Shown here: positions 37,970-47,027 of the stretch, piece after piece
How positions within the stretch are numbered: position 1 is the stretch's first letter
Layout of the letters: every line of letters begins with the position of its first letter
From: Aselliscus stoliczkanus
Lineage: Eukaryota; Chordata; Mammalia; Chiroptera; Hipposideridae
DNA length: 64,000 nt
Direction of reading: 5' to 3'
Assembly (NCBI GenBank): GCA_033961575.1
Contig: CM066731.1
Location: 135,587,001-135,651,000 of the forward strand
Position numbers and translations under genes: made by a program
Notes under the pieces: model-generated
Told to the model about the DNA's origin: nothing
What the model saw: the letters and a program-made list of their open reading frames with translations, nothing else
Database searches by the model: none

Positions 37970-38820
37970 AGCTTTGGTTCTTTAAAAGAACAACAAAATA
38001 GATGGACTTTCTAGAACTAGTAATCAAAGAAAAAATAAAACAATGACAAAACCTGACAAAGATGTAACGAGAGTGATTAAATTAGAGCCATGTCGCTCAT
38101 GAATATAGAGGCAAAAACCCTAAGTAAAATATTTGAATATTGAATCCAACAATATATAAAAACACAATGATTTAGGCACTTAAGTCAAGAATCTAGAGAT
38201 ACAGTAGAAAATAAAACTTAAAAGTGATGTAGGGCCGGCTGAGTGGCATGGTGGTTAAGCGCTGGCTTGGGAAGCCAGCGGCCCCCGGTTCGGGTCCCAC
38301 ATCTGAGGGTCAGTGACACTGCCCTCAAAAAAAAAAAAAAAAGGGGGATGTAAAAAAATGTAAATGCCAGTCAAATGTGATTTCACCCAGCAATGCACAG
38401 AGGATTCAGTTTCTAAAGTCACTCAATATAACTCACAACATTAACAGAAAAAAGGAGAAAAATCATTTGTACATCTCAATATATGTAAAAAGCACTTGGT
38501 AAAATTAAAAAACCATTCATTAAAGAAACAAAACAATACAAAACAAAAACTTCTCAACAAATGAGAGTAAATGTGATCAATAATCTGACAGAATATCTCC
38601 AAATTACATCCAGCAACCATCATGTGTAATATCAGGAAATTGCATACCAGCTATTAAGACCCACTGTAATTCGATAGTAATTAAAGAATTGTGCTGCTGA
38701 TACAATGATATAAGATAAACTAAAAGAAAAGAATTGACAGTCCAGAAGTTGACCTCCACATATGTAATCACAAGATTTGTGGTAATGCTACTACTATGCA
38801 GTGGACAAAGATTGAACTTA
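37970..38820 (+). mobile_element. Old LINE-1 ORF2, sense, left part (interrupted by younger insertions)
   Basis: Degenerate ORF2 wording in order: TGGTTCTTTAAAAGAACAAC at 37974, ATAGAGGCAAAAACCCTAAG near 38105, ATCCAACAATATATAAAAAC near 38144, AACTCACAACATTAACAGAA near 38431, CAGGAAATTGCATACCAGCT-like stretches, and GTCCAGAAGTTGACCTCCAC near 38740. A SINE interrupts it at 38232-38342. The element resumes at 39602. Confidence 0.75.
38232..38342 (+). mobile_element. Short form of the tRNA-derived SINE, sense
   Basis: Only the tRNA-like head: GGGCCGGCTGAGTGGCATGG, GGTTAAGCGC, a perfect GCTGGCTT-GGG-AAGCCAGC hairpin, B-box GGTTCGGGTCC, then GTGACACTGCCCTC running straight into an A-tract. The GC-rich body and C-rich module of the long form are absent. 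A short GATGTA duplication can be read around it. Confidence 0.88.
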
Positions 38821-39601
38821 TTTATATTTTTAATAGAATTTATTTTTTGGAGCAGTTTAAATTCACAGCAAAATTTAGTGGTAAGTTCAGATAGTTTCCA
38901 TATACTGTCCCCCCATACTCACAACTTCCCCCACTGTCATCATCTTGCAACACAGTGGTACATTTGTTACGATCGAAGAACTATTGTATATTGGCACATA
39001 ATTATCACCCAAAGTCCAGAGTTTATATTAGGCTTCATTCTGGGCTTTGTACATTTTCTATGGATGAACAAATGTATAATGACATGCATTCATCATTTTA
39101 ATATCATACAGAATAGTTTTTTCTGCCCCTAGTCCCGCTTAACCCCTGGCAGTCACTGATATTTCTAATTTCTCCATGGGGTTGCCATTTCCAGAATGTA
39201 ATATACTTAAAATAATATAGTATGTAGCCTGGTAAGGATGTGGAACAGGAATTCTCATTACCGGTGGGAATACAAAGTGATACAGCCAAATTGGAAGATA
39301 GTTTGGCAGTTTCTTACAAAACTAAACATACTCTTAATATATGATTCAGCAGTTTAGATCATTGGTATTTACTGACATGAACTGAAAACTTATAAAAACC
39401 TGCACACAGATCTTTGGAGCAGCTTCATTCACAGTTTCCAAAACTTGGAAGCAACCAAGATGTCCTTCAGTAGGTGAATGAATGAATGAACTGTGTTATA
39501 TACAGACAATGCCATATTGTTTAGTGCAAAAAGAAAAAGAGCTATCCAGACATGGGAGGAACCTTAAATGCATATTATTAAGTGAAAAAAATCAATCTGA
39601 A
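38821..39601 (-). mobile_element. LINE-1 insertion with 5' inversion (twin priming), nested in an older L1
   Basis: Left part (to about 39228) is antisense L1M-type 3' UTR: TTTAAATTCACAGCAAAATT near 38857, CAGTGGTACATTTGTTACGA near 38953, ATAATTATCACCCAAAGTCC near 38998, ATAGTATGTAGCCT ending at 39231. It then flips to sense ORF2 C-terminal sequence (GGTAAGGATGTGGAACAGGA onward), ending ATCAATCTGAAAAG at 39591-39604. In the canonical element AATCTGAAAAG is directly followed by GCTACATACT, so both breakpoints fall at the same consensus point. Flanked by an imperfect duplication, AAGATTGAACTTATT (38808-38822) and AAGAATGTCCTTTTT (39602-39616). Confidence 0.75.
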
Positions 39602-39985
39602 AAGAATGTCCTTTTTAACAAATGGTATTGAATAGGCAAGGGAGGTCTTAAATGGGACAAAAATGTGCTAAACGTAAAAGAAATTCTTGATTAATTGAAC
39701 TTTATTAAAATTAAATTAAAAACTTTAATCAAAAGAAACCATTAAAAGTGTGAAAAGCCAGTTCATAGAATGAGATATTGGCTATGCATGTATATTTTTA
39801 AGAAGAGAGTGAGATAGAAATCCACATATGTAAAGAACTCCAAATATGTAAAACATCAAAATGAGAAAGACCAAAAATATGCAGAGAATGGGCAAATGAC
39901 AATTTGATACAATCATGCACTCATCAGCATGGCTGAAATAAAAGTGAATGACAATGCTGAACTTCATAGCTCTGGAAAGTGTCAA
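39602..39985 (+). mobile_element. Old LINE-1 ORF2, sense, middle part
   Basis: Resumes the host L1 directly: TTTTTAACAAATGGTATTGA near 39612 (usually TTCAACAAATGGTGCTGG), then AAGCCAGTTCATAGAATGAG near 39758 and GAATGGGCAAATGACAATTT near 39886. Confidence 0.8.
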
Positions 39986-40374
39986 GTTTTCTAGGCTGAA
40001 ACCCATCTCTCAGAATTCACTTTCATGTTTGTTTCTGGATTAAGTGGGCCTTAAAAGAGGTTCTTGCATGAGATTTTAGGGTTGACTAGGAAGCAATAGC
40101 TATTTCATAGCTCACATATACTGTCATTGATGTGCTGATTCACTGTGACATCATAAATCAGACTTGGCTTGCAAATGTTCCACCTTTTTACTGGATTCTC
40201 CTTTAACTTCTGTCACTCGTGTGACAAGTGTGTGTGTTTACTTTTATAACAGAGTCCCCAGTTTCTGCAGGACAGCTACACCACCAAGTTTCAGCATCAC
40301 AGGTCAAGACAGCAGAAAACAGAGCTGCTTAATCAGATTCCATAATACACAGAGTAAGGTCAAACCCTAAAATA

Positions 40375-40413
<39 letters not shown>

Positions 40414-40522
40414 CGCGCGCAATACAGATGGAAACAGAGATATAGGTCTTGTATTCATACACATACACACCTGTATACATACTCATATTCTTAGTGCTTC
40501 TGCTTTTGATTTTTCCACCAAG
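39983..40522. mobile_element. Unidentified insertion of about 540 bp inside the old L1
   Basis: The host L1 breaks at AAGTGT (39977-39982) and resumes at AAGTGT near 40521, where L1 normally reads AAGTGTTGGCAAGGATGTGG. The approximately 540 bp between are not L1, end without an obvious A-tract, and contain a GT/GC tract. The 6-bp duplication suggests an LTR or DNA transposon rather than a LINE. Terminal repeats were not recognised. Confidence 0.4.
40377..40420. repeat. (GT)n-(GC)n alternating purine-pyrimidine tract
   Basis: About 14 GT units run directly into GCGCGCGTGCGCGCGC: 44 bases of strict alternation, a classic Z-DNA-prone composition. Confidence 0.95.
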
Positions 40523-41125
40523 TGTTTATGAAGATTTGCAGAGCTAGAACTCGCATACAATGTTGATAGGACTGTGAACTGGAACAACCGCTTTGGAAAA
40601 GTCTTAAACAATATGCCAAATCTGTGAGTCAGAAATTTCATATCTTGCTATAACCCATAGAATCACATTTATGTGCTCACTGAAACACATGTATAGAATG
40701 TTATAGCCACACTATTCATAATAGACAAAAACCATATCTACCTAAATGTCTGTAAACATTAGAATGGGTAAATAATTTGAGGTATTTTAATAAAGTGACA
40801 TTGTGTACAGAGATGAGAATAAACAAATTATAATGTTATACGACAGAAACATGTTGAGTAAAGTAAGTCACAGAAAAGTACAACACTGTCTTATTCCATT
40901 TAAATTAAGTTCTAAAACAAGCAACATTTATCGATAGAGTCAGAAATCAAAACAGTAGTTACTTTTGAAAAGTTACCAGTGACTGCTGCAGAGACCAGAG
41001 GGGTGAATTCTGAAGCTGATGATATTCCCGGTCTCATGCTAGTTGCCAGAGTGTGCTTAGTTTGTGAAAATTTATGTATCTGCACACATAATTTTTGAAC
41101 TTTTATGTATATGTCTGTACAAATA
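40523..41125 (+). mobile_element. Old LINE-1, sense, 3' part (ORF2 end and 3' UTR)
   Basis: AACTCGCATACAATGTTGAT near 40548, GACTGTGAACTGGAACAACC near 40570, CACACTATTCATAATAGACA near 40709, then the ORF2 end and 3' UTR (GAGTCAGAAATCAAAACAGT near 40937). Co-linear with 37970-38820 and 39602-39985, so one element about 2 kb long before its insertions. The 166-codon minus-strand frame at 40912-41412 is antisense to this and not a gene. Confidence 0.8.
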
Positions 41126-41129
41126 CTTC

Positions 41130-42515
41130 TATGCAAAGTTTTCAAAAGAACATATGTATTATTTTTAAATGTGTTTGTGACTATCCTCGCCAATTTCTGA
41201 TGCATAGCCTTGAAGGGATCAGTGCAGCTCTTCAATAAATGAGAAACCTTCCTATTCATTGGATCTGAGGAAAAACAAAAAGCTGACTTGCTGTCTCTTC
41301 TAGGGAGAAGCTCGGAGCAGAGAGCCAGATAAACACTCAAGTGTCTTCTAAATTCTGTGCCATGAATGAATGCATGAATGAATGAATAGGTGAATGACCA
41401 AACAACAAACAAAAATGAAATAAAAGCAAATGCAGCATGGACTGGATGGAAGGCAACTAGAAAAGTTCTGGTTTCCTTACTGTGTAAGAGGCACAGGCAG
41501 CTGGAGAAAAGGTAGCCTGAAATTGTTTCCCATCCTTCTTAGATCTGGAGAGACAGCTGTAACCTCAAATAAGGCAGTCTCTTCAGAGAGCTTTGGAATC
41601 ACTGGAATCCATTTGTGCCCTCTTAAGCGATTTGCACAACCTTCCTCTGGAGTTGGGGGACTCAGTGGAGACAGGCTTTCACTTTTTTTTTTTTTAACCA
41701 CTTTTTGTTCTATTTAATTTTTTACACAAATCTGATTATGTTTGAAAATTTATAGATAAGCATTCATTTTCTAACCCATTCACAATTTATTTCTCTTGAA
41801 AATATTAATTTTATGGAAATTCTATCTTCAGCAATCATATAAATTCTGATGAATTAATATAGGTGAATTGGTGATTATAAACTTTCATGTGTCTGAAAAC
41901 ACTTTTGCCATGATTAAGATATTTTCTTTTAATCTCCAAAACTGAGGGAAAAATGTCCACATAATTTGTCTTAAAAATACTGTAGAAAACAGAAAATCTT
42001 ACAAGTATTTTTTAAATATAATTTTAATCAGCTATAAAGCCTTGAGTAACTCATTCCTTTCTGAGTTAGCCTTCTTCAAATTGTTCTGCACAATACCAAG
42101 GAGAAAAGTGACTCCTTGCTCAAAAAAAGCTAGAAAAAAATATTCTGTTAAATAAGTTAAGGTAAGATTAATTGTGGGAAAGCTTCATAATTTTTAGCAC
42201 ATTATTTTGCAAAATGAACCTCTCCCAAAGGAATTTAGGATGCAACATTTCCCAACCTTTTAAAACATAAATTCCATTTTTCATGGAACATATTATGATT
42301 TGTTTTCTTTTCTTGAGTGGAAGAGAATTTAAAAACATTATTTTAATACAGAGTTTATATTGATATATAAAATCATTCTAAAAACATTTTCTAAGTATGA
42401 GAAAAAGCCCAAGAAAACTAGGTTTTATTGGCAGATTAGACAACTAGATAAAGAATAAGAAATTTGTTTATTTTGCCATTTCAACTGAATGTTAAGTTTT
42501 ATACACTAGAGCAAC
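41130..42515. other. AT-rich DNA, nothing firmly recognised
   Basis: A short GAATGAAT run at 41365-41395. A 95-codon frame at 41430-41717 has no recognised domain. Confidence 0.35.
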
Positions 42516-42519
42516 CACA

Positions 42520-42565
42520 TCTACTAGTTAAAAGACAACTATTTGTCAGTGGCATCATTGTATCA
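42520..42565 (+). repeat. Direct repeat, copy 1 (about 46 bp)
   Basis: CTACTAGTTAAAAGACAACT...GCATCATTGTATCAT. The partner lies about 1.1 kb downstream, split by an L1 (43608-43630 plus 44264-44286). By eye 40 of 46 positions agree. Confidence 0.6.
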
Positions 42566-42960
42566 TGATAATCAATGATTAATTCTGAGAGAAACTACCA
42601 GTCAATTAATCAACACTGAATTATTAGTGAAAAAGTTGATATGGTACTCAATTATATCTAGAGCTAAAGAAGTGAGTCTGCATTTCATGCATGAATTTAA
42701 TGGATTGATTATCAAAGTTAATGTGGTTGTATTGATCACCTGTTCTAAGTTACATTTTCTTAGGTTATATATAATTATGTCTATCATTGTGCATATTGAA
42801 GTAAACATTTCACATAGCAGCGTTTGTAGACCTTAAAGGAATGTGTTTTAATAATAATGAATCAATTTTTAGACTAATTGATTTGCAAGCTTTTAAAAAT
42901 ATATTTTATTTAATTTTCTTTTAGTAGCTTCTCTTATTGAGGGCAGTGATACTAAATATT

Positions 42961-43080
42961 TCAATGAATGATGTTGATAGTATTTTCTATGATTGCATGT
43001 ACACTAGATGGTGTGGATATATTTTAAGTACAATGAATGATTTTGATATTATTCTTTATGATTCCATAGCAGATGGTATT
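42961..43080 (+). repeat. Imperfect tandem duplication, period about 69 bp
   Basis: CAATGAATGATGTTGATAGT (42962) is repeated as CAATGAATGATTTTGATATT (43031), followed in both by ATTnTnTATGATT-C-AT and later an AGATGGTGT/AGATGGTAT match. Confidence 0.6.
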
Positions 43081-43332
43081 ACATAAATTGAAATCACAAA
43101 CCTGCAGCCTGCAGACTAAATTCTGTTTAGGTGGGCCTTCTCTGGCCTTCATCTTGTTCAATTTTTATTTTAAATACAAATTTTAAAAATAGAGATATTT
43201 GAAATAAAAAAAACCTACATGTGGTAACTTTGGACAGGAACTACCAATGGCAGTAATCAGCCAGAGCTGAGTAGAGACAACCTCTTGTGCAAATTAACTT
43301 TAAAAATACTATGCTAAAAATAAGTGATCACA

Positions 43333-43593
43333 GGGCCCGCTGAGTGGCTAAGTTGGTTAAGAGCTTGCTCAAGAGTGCTAGCTGAGGGCCGGCTGAGTGG
43401 CGTGGTGGTTAATCGCTGGCTTGGGAAGCCAGTGGCGCCGGTTCGGGTCCCACATATGAGGGCCAGTGACATTGCCCTCAAAAAAAAAAAAAAGTGCGAG
43501 CTCTGAGCAACAGGGTTGCCAGTTGGATTCCCTGCCCAAACTGAGCAGCTGCTGAGCTGCCAACAGGTGGCAGGAGGGCTCAGCTAAAAAAAA
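43333..43593 (+). mobile_element. tRNA-type SINE, second family, split by a nested SINE
   Basis: Head GGGCCCGCTGAGTGGCTAAG, TTGGTTAAGAGCTTGCTCAA, then after the nested SINE GGGTTGCCAGTTGGATTCCC (B-box-like), CAGCTGCTGAGCTGCCAACA, GGAGGGCTCAGCT and an A-tract. Flanked by ATAAGTGATCACA (43320-43332) and ATAAATGATCACA (43594-43606). Body and tail differ from the other SINEs here. Confidence 0.85.
43386..43493 (+). mobile_element. Short form of the tRNA-derived SINE, nested in another SINE
   Basis: GGGCCGGCTGAGTGGCGTGG head with the GCTGGCTTGGGAAGCCAG hairpin, GGTTCGGGTCC B-box, GACATTGCCCTC and an A-tract. Duplication of host SINE sequence: GTGCTAGCTGA (43375-43385) and GTGCGAGCTCTGA (43494-43506). 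Confidence 0.9.
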
Positions 43594-43607
43594 ATAAATG
43601 ATCACAA

Positions 43608-44286
43608 CTACTAGTTAAAGAACAATTACAACGATATGGATGGACCTAGAGACTCTTATGCTAAGTGAAATAAGTCAGTCAGAAAAAGATAAATACCATA
43701 TGATCTCACTTATATGTGGAATCTAAAAAACTGAATGAATGAGCAAAGTAAACAGAAACAGTCTCATAAATATAGAGGAAAAACTGATGGTTGCTAATTG
43801 GGATGGGGGTGGGAATGAGGGAGAAGGAGAAGGGATTAGACAGCAAAAACAAGCAACTACAAATATTGCCACAGGGATATGAAAGACAGCTCAGGGAATA
43901 TAATTAATAATGTTGTAAATATTTTGTGGGGTGTCAGATGGTCATATGTCTCGTTAGGGAGACCATTTCATGGATTGAGTAGAGGTTTGATCACTGCACT
44001 GTACACCTGAAGCTGAGGTTGTATAATATTGTATACCAACTGTAATTGAATATATAGATAGTCATGGGATGTGGATTCTACTGTGGAAGGGAGTCAGAGG
44101 AAGTGTAATAGATAGTATGATATGGGGGGAGGAATGGGGTGGCTAAATGGGGAAGGGGGTTGTCACTTTGAGGGGTAAAAGTATAACTATTGCACTGTGT
44201 TGTACACCTGAAACTAATTAAAAATAAATAAATAAATTATATATATATATATGAACAATTACATGTCAGTGCCATCATTGTATCAT
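43608..44286 (+). repeat. Direct repeat, copy 2 (split by the L1)
   Basis: CTACTAGTTAAAGAACAATTACA ends at 43630. After the L1 the match to copy 1 resumes with TGTCAGTGCCATCATTGTAT (44264-44283). Confidence 0.55.
43631..44252 (+). mobile_element. 5'-truncated LINE-1 insertion, sense
   Basis: Begins within the last part of ORF2 (ACGATATGGATGGACCTAGA, ATGCTAAGTGAAATAAGTCA, ATATGATCTCACTTATATGT), then 3' UTR with two GTACACCTGAA phrases and an AATAAATAAATAAATTATAT tail. Flanked by an exact 11-bp duplication GAACAATTACA (43620-43630 and 44253-44263). Confidence 0.92.
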
Positions 44287-44289
44287 TTG

Positions 44290-44445
44290 ATGATGAAGGG
44301 ATTGGCTTTCCTGTGTGCACCACCATTCACACAACACACAGCTACATATTTTCATTATCTCTCTTCACGCATTTGTATGCCCTTACTGGCCTTCTAGACC
44401 TGTTTTTAACTTTTGGTATAAATAATTTAAACAGTAACATGTAAA
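44290..44445. other. Unassigned spacer
   Basis: Nothing recognised between the L1 flank and the mariner-type element. Confidence 0.4.
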
Positions 44446-44448
44446 ATA

Positions 44449-44684
44449 CAGAGGATGCCAAAAAATATATATACACAATTTAAGAAAGGAACACTATTGA
44501 AATTGTAATACTCAATATATACCGATAACAAAAGATGAATACAAGTCATGTTTGACTTCTGCATTTACAAGAGGTGCTCAAAGCGGTTACCATCAGCATC
44601 CAGACACTTCTGATTACGGCGAACAACTGCTTGAGCAACGCTGACCAAAGTGTCCACTTGTATACATTTTTTAGGTATCCCTAG
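44449..44684 (-). mobile_element. 236-bp non-autonomous mariner/Tc1-type element, second copy
   Basis: Same element as 13310-13545 in the opposite orientation, and exactly the same length. Bounded by TA (44447-44448, 44685-44686). Ends CAGAGGATGCCAAAAAATAT and, inverted, CTAGGGATACCTAAAAAATG. On the minus strand the retained 30-codon transposase C-terminus is intact to TAA, with VDTLV, AVVRRNQKCLDADG and FEHLL. Confidence 0.78.
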
Positions 44685-44689
44685 TATAT

Positions 44690-46135
44690 GCTTTACTTGT
44701 AACCATGAAATATTTTCATTGGAGAAGCAATAGGAGAATAAAGTTTTAATCCCATATCTGCCCTTTATTTACTATCTAACAATTATCAAACCATTAAGTT
44801 CACCAGCCTCAGAAATCTTTTTCTGTGACATGAAGGAAGTTTTTACATCTTCTTTGGTTTTAAGAATTGATGAGCCCCTACTCATCAATTAAAAATAATC
44901 AAAGATTATTTTTAAATGATAGATTAAGCCTCAATTTACAGTGATTCTTAAAACTTTAACAGATACATTCTACCTTCATTAGAAACGGTGAGCATATCAC
45001 AATGGTACTACAGAAACTTATGTACAGAGTAACTGTACATGTATTTACACCTTCTATGACCAAGGTTAGATTTATTTTAATAACCTCAATTTGCCATGCT
45101 AAGAGACTTTTAGTAAGGAAAAATGAAACGTGAATGTCTCCTGAAGGATTGGATTGGCACTCATCTTAGCTGTGAAGTACCAGACTTTATTGTTCCTAGA
45201 TTCTGGCTATGAGTTTGGGTAGGGTTCTGAAATCCTCTGCAAAATATACAGGAGTCCACAGAGCGTGGGGGTCACTTAGTTACTTGAAGGCAGGGAACAT
45301 ACATAGCACAGAAACCACTCATCTGAGGTATCCTTAAGCAGAAGGACCACAAGTTCATAACATTAAGTGCCTAAAATACTCTTGAATACATCTGGACCTC
45401 ATATTTTCCAAGAAAGTCCTGGTTTGGCACTACATTTGTTGTTTGGCTCTGTGTCCACTTTACCCTGCCAAGTTGTGATACCGCTTGATCTCTTTTCCTG
45501 ATTCTCATATGCCTTGCTTCAGTTCTTTCACTCACTGCTGCTGCTGTTGTTTGACACCCCATATGTGAACATTCTTTGTATTTTCAACATCCTTCCACTG
45601 CTGTGTGATTTGGGACAGAGGGTAGGTCTCCACTTTCTACCACAGAAGCTTAAGTTTTCTAATCTGCCCCCCAAGCCCCTTTAACAAACACCTAGACACT
45701 CCTCTGTACTTCCTGGCATCCAGAATGCAGGCATGTTGACTAAATATGCAAACTGGGTGTCCAATTTGGAAATTTCAATCTCAAAGGAATAGATAGTACA
45801 ATAGTACAAAAATGTAAGAATAATGGGATTATGGCCTCAGGGCCAGACTTTACCATCCACCCAGTGTTCTATATTGGTGGTGTTCACAATCATGTCATAA
45901 TCATATTTTTTCTGGAGTGTGATAATGCCTCTATTTCTTGAAGCCCAGCCTCCTGGCTTTTTGTCATTTTTTGTTTGTTTGTTTACAGTATATCTATAGG
46001 TATAAATATATAAATGTATTTTATTCTTATGCCATTACACATTCCACTTCTATTCCTTTACTCCAATATACATCCACTTTAATGCATCTGATATATGTCT
46101 TTGAATATCTGCATATCTGTAAAAATACATACAGT
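44690..46135. other. AT-rich DNA, nothing recognised
   Basis: 45100-45600 is somewhat richer in GC, and a 63-codon minus-strand frame (45371-45562) has no recognised motif. Confidence 0.4.
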
Positions 46136-46138
46136 GTG

Positions 46139-46187
46139 GCTGGTGGTGGTGGTGGTGGTGGTGGTGTGTGTGTGTGTGTGTGTGTGT
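46139..46187. repeat. (TGG)n-(TG)n compound microsatellite
   Basis: About nine TGG units change directly into about eleven TG units. Open frames through it give Gly/Val or His/Thr repeats. Confidence 0.95.
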
Positions 46188-46205
46188 ATTTAATTTGAAT
46201 AAATA

Positions 46206-46284
46206 TTGGGTTGTCGGAAAAGTCATGACATATTTTCTCTGTTTTTCGTTGCAAAAATGTGTCATGACTTTTCCAACAACCCAA
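46206..46284. mobile_element. 79-bp palindromic mariner-type MITE, copy 1
   Basis: TA target on both sides (46204-46205, 46285-46286). Left end TTGGGTTGTCGGAAAAGTCA; the right end is the inverse complement of TTGGGTTGTTGGAAAAGTCA. About 30 bp per arm pair up, so nearly the whole element folds into one hairpin with a short loop at TCTCTGTTTTTCG. Length and layout resemble MADE1-class mariner derivatives. Confidence 0.88.
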
Positions 46285-46289
46285 TATGT

Positions 46290-46585
46290 CACTATAGAAT
46301 GTATGCTATACAATTAGTTTTTATTTTATTTAAAAAATTTAGTCATGTTGTTAGCCTTCTGCATAAATCTATAGGTTCTAACAGCTACCTACTATACCAT
46401 AATGTACCTGCGCAATATATTACTTTCTTCCTCGTAGTAATGGCTCTCCAATTACATCCCAACTTCCCATTCCCACAAAGAGTGTTACAGTGATACAGTG
46501 AGTATCTCCATACATATATTTAAGTTTCAGTGTGTGAGTTTCACTAATATATATTTGGGAAAAGTTTGTCATAATAATCTACTTA
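46290..46585. other. Unassigned spacer
   Basis: No gene or repeat family recognised. Confidence 0.4.
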
Positions 46586-46587
46586 AA

Positions 46588-46776
46588 GGGCCAGCCGAGT
46601 GGCACATTGGTTAAGAGCTGGATTGGGATGCCAGCAGCGCCAGTTCGGGTCCCACATATGAGGGTCAGTGACACTGCCCTCAAAAAAAAAAAAAGACAGC
46701 AACTTGTCTGTTCCTCTTCCCCATTCCCCAACACTGTTCCCCTCCCCCAATTCCCCAATAAAATCTTTAAAAAAAA
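46588..46776 (+). mobile_element. Intermediate form of the tRNA-derived SINE, sense
   Basis: tRNA-like head (GGGCCAGCCGAGTGGCACAT, GGTTCGGGTCC, GACACTGCCCTC), then a 13-base A-run (46682-46694), then the C-rich module (AACTTGTCTGTTCC, CCATTCCCCAACACTG), AATAAAATCTTT and an A-tract. It lacks the approximately 240-bp GC-rich body of the long form. Exact 12-bp duplication AATCTACTTAAA (46576-46587 and 46777-46788). Confidence 0.92.
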
Positions 46777-46789
46777 AATCTACTTAAAG

Positions 46790-46970
46790 ATATCTTTAAT
46801 TTAGAAAAGTATCTTAATATTGTGTATAGCAGAAATTTAGTTCAGAAAGTTATAATCTAATGAAAAAATATGTCTCCAAATAATATTCTTATAATGGTCA
46901 TTTAGACCATTAGATGTTGGTTTGTAAATAAACTCTTAAAATATATTTTTTGTAATTTTATAAATTTATT
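46790..46970. other. AT-rich DNA, nothing recognised
   Basis: No feature seen. Confidence 0.4.
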
Positions 46971-46973
46971 AAG

Positions 46974-46974
<1 letters not shown>

Positions 46975-47024
<50 letters not shown>
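46975..47024. repeat. (TA)n microsatellite
   Basis: About 24 TA units. Confidence 0.97.

Positions 47025-47027
<3 letters not shown>

Noticed and set aside
38255..38300. Possible tRNA gene (A and B boxes with a stable hairpin)
   Set aside because: The same sequence recurs seven times with an A-tract and target duplications, so it is a SINE head, not a functional tRNA.
38734..39132. 132-codon plus-strand frame
   Set aside because: Crosses the junction of an old L1 and the antisense 3' UTR of the inserted L1.
40912..41412. 166-codon open frame on the minus strand, the longest here
   Set aside because: Largely antisense to the 3' part of an old L1, with no recognisable domain or gene context.
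46139..46187. His/Thr or Gly/Val repeat proteins
   Set aside because: Artefact of the TGG/TG microsatellite in different frames.
46206..46493. Frames starting in the palindromic MITE at both copies with the same first residues
   Set aside because: The shared peptide simply reflects the shared repeat; the frames diverge right after it.
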